In this document: positions 20,673-25,332 of the stretch, one piece after another
How positions within the stretch are numbered: the stretch's first letter is position 1
How the letters are laid out: each line of letters begins with the position of its first letter
Notes under the pieces: generated by a model
Seen by the model: the letters and a program-made list of their open reading frames with translations, nothing else
What the model was told of the DNA's origin: nothing
Databases searched by the model: none
Virus record (IMG/VR): IMGVR_UViG_3300023198_001275
Coordinates: 1-25,332 of that record
DNA length: 25,332 nucleotides
Reading direction: 5' to 3' (one strand)
DNA from: a virus
Translations under genes and position numbers: made by a program

Positions 20673-22490
20673 ATGTTAACATCGAATGAAATATTAGAGG
20701 AATATGCTAAATGTTTAATGGACCCAACATATCCAATTACGAATTATCTTAAAACATTTGATATGACGCAAGAGGGTTTTGTACCTTTTAAATTATTCCC
20801 AAAACAAATTGAAATTATAGGTGACTATGAAGAGTTTAGATATAATTTAGTGACCAAACCAAGACAAGCTGGTATTTCAACTATTACACAAGCGTATATG
20901 GCAACCAAGATTGCCTTTGCAGACCCAAACAAACCCGAAACCATTCTGGTGTGTGCGAATAAATTAAAATTAGCCCAAAAATTCCTTAGAGGGATTAAAG
21001 ATTATTTGATTCAATATCCAAGATGGGTGTGGGGTGATGAATACTACGGTACTAAAGAAAATGAAGATAAGGATATCTTCTTGCAAAAAAATCAAACTGA
21101 ATTAGAATTAGTAAATGGTTGTAAGGTTATTGCAGTAGCAACATCAACCGATGCATTAAGGGGTTTTACACCTTCTTACTTAATATTTGATGAGGCAGCC
21201 TTTATTGATAAAGGTGCTGAATTATATGCCGCTGCGATTACATCGTTAGGTACTGGGGGAAAATGTACACTTATTTCAACTCCAAACGGTTTAGATGAAT
21301 TATATCATAGAACTTACGAACAATCAATTAGTGGTAATAATAGCTATAATGTTATTGAAATGAAATGGTATCAAGACCCACGTTATAATGGTTATAATAA
21401 TGGTGGTGGAGATTTAGTTTGGTATCATGAAGAAGATGAAAGTAAACGTATCGTTGAGGTAGAATTCACGTTTGATTCGTATAAGAAAAAAGTGAAAGAC
21501 GGTTATATACCAACGTCAACTTGGTATCGTGATACTTGTGAAAGTATGAATAACGATAAGAGAAGAATTGCACAGGAATTAGATGTATCATTCTTAGGCT
21601 CTGGGGGTAACGTAATCGATGACAAATATTCGACCTACCACGAGAAACATTTCGTTGAGGCTCCTAAATGGACCAATGGTGAAGAAGATGAAATATGGAT
21701 TTGGGAGGAACCTATTGAAGGTCACCAATATATATTATCTGCCGATGTCGCTAGAGGGGATGGTGAGGATTCATCCACTATTGTTTTAATAGATTTTACA
21801 ACAATGACTCAAGTAATGGAATATAAAGGAAAAGTTCAATCTGATTTACTAGGTTATATTGTCGATGAATATGCACGAATATATGATGCGTTGGTAGTTG
21901 TGGATATTACTGGTGGAATTGGTGTTGGAACTATTAATAAGTTAATGGAATTAGGAACACCTAATTTATATTACGGTGACGCTAGTAACAGACCATTAGA
22001 TAAATTAACAAGTAGGATTGTAAACTTTACAGATGAAGGTAAATATCCTGGATTTAACTGTGCCTCTGGTGTTAGAACTCCAGTTATTTCACATTTAGAA
22101 ATGATGATTAGAACCAACGGGTTTAAAGTTCGTTCTAAAAGGCTTGTTTCAGAAATGAGAACCTTTGTATTTAAAAATGGTCGTCCTGACCATATGGATG
22201 GTTATCATGATGATTTATTAATGGCATTAGGTTATGGATTATGGGTTGCCGAAAATTCATTTAAAAAATTAACAGCCTCAAAGGCAAAAACAAAGGCAAT
22301 ATTAGCTGGTTGGACAATCGCTGGTAATGATGGTAGTGATAATTTAGAAAAAGAATATGGTGAGAACTTTGTCTCAAAACAAAACCGAGGTAAAAAAGCA
22401 ACGAAAAAACCTAACTTTAGCCCAACAGTAGCTAGAACAATGCAAGACCCTACTGGAAAATATATGTGGCTATTTAGTGGTTCAAGATAA
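20673..22490 (+). CDS. Terminase large subunit (T4 gp17-like)
   Basis: A 605-residue protein, close to T4 gp17 (610). The N-terminal ATPase has a Walker A-like KPRQAGIST (62-70), a Walker B YLIFDEAAF (169-177) with the catalytic Glu, and a coupling motif STPNG (202-206). The C-terminal RNase H-like nuclease shows SADVARGDGEDSS with D358, VVVDITGG (D411) and DGYHDDLLMALG with D513/D514. It docks on the portal, pumps DNA into the prohead by ATP hydrolysis and cuts concatemers at headful. The portal gene follows 63 nt downstream. No intein or frameshift is present in it. Confidence 0.95.
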   Translation: MLTSNEILEEYAKCLMDPTYPITNYLKTFDMTQEGFVPFKLFPKQIEIIGDYEEFRYNLVTKPRQAGISTITQAYMATKIAFADPNKPETILVCANKLKLAQKFLRGIKDYLIQYPRWVWGDEYYGTKENEDKDIFLQKNQTELELVNGCKVIAVATSTDALRGFTPSYLIFDEAAFIDKGAELYAAAITSLGTGGKCTLISTPNGLDELYHRTYEQSISGNNSYNVIEMKWYQDPRYNGYNNGGGDLVWYHEEDESKRIVEVEFTFDSYKKKVKDGYIPTSTWYRDTCESMNNDKRRIAQELDVSFLGSGGNVIDDKYSTYHEKHFVEAPKWTNGEEDEIWIWEEPIEGHQYILSADVARGDGEDSSTIVLIDFTTMTQVMEYKGKVQSDLLGYIVDEYARIYDALVVVDITGGIGVGTINKLMELGTPNLYYGDASNRPLDKLTSRIVNFTDEGKYPGFNCASGVRTPVISHLEMMIRTNGFKVRSKRLVSEMRTFVFKNGRPDHMDGYHDDLLMALGYGLWVAENSFKKLTASKAKTKAILAGWTIAGNDGSDNLEKEYGENFVSKQNRGKKATKKPNFSPTVARTMQDPTGKYMWLFSGSR

Positions 22491-22507
22491 TTTAGTATAA
22501 TCTATTG

Positions 22508-22516
22508 ATATTTAGA
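22508..22516 (+). promoter_or_regulatory. Weak late-type motif ATATTTAGA
   Basis: One mismatch to the ATATTTATA motif, 37 nt before the portal ATG at 22554. Confidence 0.35.
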
Positions 22517-22553
22517 TTATATTAACTATAATTAAGTTATAAAATAAAATATA

Positions 22554-25332
22554 ATGGCAAAAAAACAACAAAGAACTGTATGGCAAAAAATTGACGGTAT
22601 TTTCGGTAAAGATGGTTTAAACCCTAATGCTAAGAAAAATAATCGTTATGCTATCGGTAATCAAGAAATATTAAGGACACAATCCAAAGAGGAGTTTGAT
22701 ACGGCAAAATTACAAGCTCAACAAACCAAGTATCTTGCTGGTATGTGGAATAAGGTTGATGGAGAATTATATCAACAAGCTATTCATTATGAAACAACAA
22801 GGGTTGGTTCCTACTCAGATTTTGAGACAATGGAATTTTATCCAGAAATTTCAGCAGCATTAGATGTAATGATGGAAGAATCCACAACACCTAATGATAA
22901 AGGAGATGTTATCAATGTTTATTCTGGAAGTAAGCGTGTAAAAAGTATACTTGAAGATTTATTCGTTAATCGATTGGATATACATACGTCATTACCAATG
23001 TGGACAAGAAATACTTGTAAATATGGCGATAACTTCGTTCACTTAAATGTGGATGATAGCGCTGGTATTATCGGTGCAAGACAATTACCTAATTTTGAAA
23101 TAGAACGTAGAGAGAATGATATTCATGGAATTATTTCACCATCTCAATTGGAAGGTGTTAATGCTGATGAAAGTAGAAATAAAACAAAATTCTTCTGGAA
23201 AGGAAAAGATGTTACATTCAACTCTTGGCAAATCGCTCACTTTAGATTACTAGGTGATGATAGAAAATTACCTTATGGTACTTGTTTAAAAGGTGATACT
23301 AGAATTAATACAATTGATGGTGTTAAGGAAATTTCTGAAATTAAAAAAGGTGATATCGTCACAAGTTTTAACATTAAAACGCAATCTAAAGAATTATCAC
23401 CAGTTTTAGATACGATAAATTCTGGTAGTAAAGAATGTTTTAGAGTTAGTACACGACATAATTTTATTGACTCATCTAAAGAGCATAAAGTGTTAATTTT
23501 AGAAAATGATGAATTTATTTATAAAAATGTTTTAGATTTAAAATTAGGTGATTTATTAGTAATTAATAAAAATGAAAAAACAAAAGAATTAATCTCAATT
23601 GATAAAACTGAACCTGAAAATAATAAAAATGGGTGGTTTAATAATATAAATTTAATTCCAAATGAGGTGGATGAAGATTTTGCCCAATTATTTGGGTTCT
23701 TAATTGGAGATGGATGGGTAAATCATACGGTAAATACAGTCTCGTTTGCTTTAGGTACTGATGAAGAAACTAACGAGTATTATATAGAATTATTAAGAAG
23801 ATTTAGTGGTGGTAATCCTAGAGTAGTAAATGATGGGAAGCAAGTAGTTTTATCGTCTAAATTATTATCAACGATTTTAAAGAGAATGGGATTTGGGGGT
23901 AAATCTTATGAAAAAAGATTACCACAATGGATTTATAATACTACACCTGATATACAAAAATCACTATTAGCTGGTTTAATGGATGCTGATGGATGGTGGA
24001 CTAAAGATGAGTGGGTTGTTGGTTGTCACATTGAGTTAAATAATGAGCAATTAATTAAAGATTTAAAAATCTTATTACAAAGGATTGGTTATAAATCGGG
24101 TTCAATTAGAAGTAGAATAAGAAAAACTCCTACTATCGAAGGACGTGAAATTAAAAATGTAAGGGAAAGTTTTATGATAACATTTTTTGATTCTTATTTA
24201 ACTCAAATGAAGAAATGTGAAAATAAGAATAGATTGTTAGAAAATTATATATTAGAACCAATTAATAAGATTGAAAGTATTGGTGAACATGAGACATTTG
24301 ACATTTATGTTGAAAATGAGAATCATAATTTTTACGCCAATAACATTGTAGTTCATAATAGCTTCTTAGAGAAGGCTAGACGTATTTGGAAACAACTTAT
24401 ACTATCTGAGGATGCGATGTTAGTCTATCGTGTAACTAGAGCGCCAGAAAGGCGTGTATATAAGATAAATGTTGGTAATATTGATGACCAAGATGTAGAA
24501 GCATATGTAAATGAGATTGCAAATAGGTTTAAACGTTCACCATTGGTTGACCCACAAACAGGTCAAATGGATTTACGTTACAACCAATTAGGTTTAGACC
24601 AAGATATATTCGTACCAGTTAGAACTGACGATGCCCCTAATCCTATTGATACACTTCCAGGTGCTCAAAATTTAGACCAGATTGCAGATATTGAATATTT
24701 ACAACGTAAATTATTTACTGCATTAAGAGTTCCTAAACCTTTCTTAGGTTTTGAAGAGCCAACGGGTGAGGGTAAGAATTTAGCTTTACAGGATATTAGA
24801 TTCTCAAGGACAATCAATAGAATTCAACAAGCAATGCTTCACGAATTAAATAAAATTGCGATTGTGCATTTATACTTATTAGGGTTTGTTGATGATTTAG
24901 ATAATTTTACACTAACACTTAATAATCCATCAACTCAAGCTGAAATGCTTAAGGTTGAACATATGCGTGAAAAAGTTGGATTATATAAAGATGCTGTTGC
25001 CGATGCTGGTAATGGGTTTGGTGCAATGTCAATGACTAGGGCTAAAAGAGAAATCTTAGGTTGGAGTGATGATGAAACCAAACAAGATTTACTTGAACAA
25101 CGTATTGAAAAAGCGGCAGCTTCTGAACTTGAAAACACTGCTCAAGTTATTAAACATACTGGATTCTACGATAGAGTTGATAGAATTTATGGAGATATGG
25201 AAATGGCTAAAGAAGGTGGTCAAGTAGCCGAAGAAGGTGAAGATGGCGGTGGTGCTTCTGGTGGAGGTGCTGGTGGCGGAGGCTTCGGTGGAGGTTTTGA
25301 CGCTCCTGATTTAGATTTAGAAGATGATGGTG
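22554..25332 (+). CDS. Portal vertex protein (T4 gp20-like) with an in-frame intein, 3' end beyond window
   Basis: The frame is open from ATG 22554 to the end of the window with no stop. The N-extein (243 residues) reads SYSDFETMEFYPEISAALDVMMEE..., NTCKYGDNFVHL and ends IAHFRLLGDDRKLPYGT; the C-extein resumes SFLEKARRIWKQLILSEDAMLVYRVTRAPERRVY and continues with GLDQDIFVPV, ALRVPKPFLGFEE and a helical stem. These are strong T4 gp20-type portal signatures, and joining the exteins restores the conserved PYG-x-S-x-L-E-x-A-R-R stretch. The 12-fold portal ring starts head assembly and conducts DNA. The visible C-terminus is Gly-rich then acidic (DLDLEDDG). The gene is partial. Confidence 0.93.
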   Translation, partial: MAKKQQRTVWQKIDGIFGKDGLNPNAKKNNRYAIGNQEILRTQSKEEFDTAKLQAQQTKYLAGMWNKVDGELYQQAIHYETTRVGSYSDFETMEFYPEISAALDVMMEESTTPNDKGDVINVYSGSKRVKSILEDLFVNRLDIHTSLPMWTRNTCKYGDNFVHLNVDDSAGIIGARQLPNFEIERRENDIHGIISPSQLEGVNADESRNKTKFFWKGKDVTFNSWQIAHFRLLGDDRKLPYGTCLKGDTRINTIDGVKEISEIKKGDIVTSFNIKTQSKELSPVLDTINSGSKECFRVSTRHNFIDSSKEHKVLILENDEFIYKNVLDLKLGDLLVINKNEKTKELISIDKTEPENNKNGWFNNINLIPNEVDEDFAQLFGFLIGDGWVNHTVNTVSFALGTDEETNEYYIELLRRFSGGNPRVVNDGKQVVLSSKLLSTILKRMGFGGKSYEKRLPQWIYNTTPDIQKSLLAGLMDADGWWTKDEWVVGCHIELNNEQLIKDLKILLQRIGYKSGSIRSRIRKTPTIEGREIKNVRESFMITFFDSYLTQMKKCENKNRLLENYILEPINKIESIGEHETFDIYVENENHNFYANNIVVHNSFLEKARRIWKQLILSEDAMLVYRVTRAPERRVYKINVGNIDDQDVEAYVNEIANRFKRSPLVDPQTGQMDLRYNQLGLDQDIFVPVRTDDAPNPIDTLPGAQNLDQIADIEYLQRKLFTALRVPKPFLGFEEPTGEGKNLALQDIRFSRTINRIQQAMLHELNKIAIVHLYLLGFVDDLDNFTLTLNNPSTQAEMLKVEHMREKVGLYKDAVADAGNGFGAMSMTRAKREILGWSDDETKQDLLEQRIEKAAASELENTAQVIKHTGFYDRVDRIYGDMEMAKEGGQVAEEGEDGGGASGGGAGGGGFGGGFDAPDLDLEDDG
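23283..24359 (+). mobile_element. Complete intein with LAGLIDADG homing endonuclease in the portal gene
   Basis: A 359-residue in-frame insertion. Splicing blocks: Cys1 and CLKGDTRINTIDG at the start, a B-like block SSKEH (H68), F block ETFDIYVENENHNFYANNIV, then VVHN with penultimate His358 and terminal Asn359, followed by Ser as +1 residue. The endonuclease is a two-motif LAGLIDADG type: LFGFLIGDG (136-144, D143) and LAGLMDADG (229-237, D236). All residues required for splicing and cutting are present, so it is probably active in both. It sits at a conserved extein site (PYGT / SFLEKARR), as mobile inteins usually do. Confidence 0.95.

Noticed and set aside
25200-25332. Gly-rich stretch at the portal C-terminus considered as a collagen-like fibre or a recent insertion
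   Set aside because: No Gly-x-y periodicity, and it is in frame at the disordered C-terminal end of the portal where such linkers are tolerated.
1-25332. tRNA genes, CRISPR arrays, insertion sequences, retron or diversity-generating elements
   Set aside because: I looked for cloverleaf-like segments, regular spaced repeats, transposase or reverse transcriptase motifs and saw none; small non-coding RNAs could be missed by eye.

Overview
The window looks like part of the genome of a large, AT-rich, T4-type (contractile-tailed) phage that infects a Bacteroidota host, probably a Flavobacterium-like one. Virion genes place it with the T4-like viruses: a gp17-type terminase large subunit, a gp20-type portal and a probable gp19-type tail tube. 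The host guess rests on promoters: several genes follow the Bacteroidota-type pair TTG/TTTG - about 20 bp - TAnnTTTG, and recognisable Shine-Dalgarno sequences are mostly absent. All calls come from reading the sequence; no database search was run.

Layout. Bases 1-9184 are mostly plus-strand accessory genes: an unknown large helical protein, several small proteins, a thioredoxin, a leucine-rich-repeat protein, a YkuK/DUF458 RNase H-fold protein, and a COG2401-type ABC ATPase plus acetyltransferase split by a frameshift. Two minus-strand genes (PD-(D/E)XK nuclease-like, and an unknown) lie inside this block. Bases 9186-14965 are minus strand: a Cys-cluster protein, a HAD + cREC-like predicted RNA-end-processing protein, two small unknowns, a DUF5661 protein, an ADP-ribosyltransferase-like protein, a zinc-binding protein and a ClpC-type unfoldase. 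Bases 15076-25332 are plus strand: KTSC protein, small unknown, tail tube, small beta-rich protein, a two-frame acidic structural protein with an A10 slippery site, three conserved virion-type proteins, terminase, and a portal carrying a complete LAGLIDADG intein. The portal runs off the window end, and the first gene probably runs off the start.

Two promoter classes appear to separate the genes. TAnnTTTG promoters precede the nuclease, the LRR protein, ClpC, the KTSC protein and others (likely early). A second motif, ATATTTAT(A/T), sits just upstream of terminase, tail tube, the ART-like gene and most tag-bearing proteins (likely late); TATTTATA is the reverse complement of the T4 late box TATAAATA. 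Several otherwise unrelated proteins share an N-terminal tag of the form K-x-x-(I/V)-(T/N/S)-E-x-Q-L, which resembles a T4-type capsid-targeting peptide with an (I/L)xE protease site.

Most notable: the A10 -1 frameshift signal in a structural gene; the in-frame duplicated 3' end of the YkuK-like gene around a perfect 16-bp hairpin; the portal intein; the possible packaged ADP-ribosyltransferase; and the shared N-terminal tag. No stretch over 300 bases lacks a gene. I saw no tRNA, rRNA, CRISPR array or insertion sequence.
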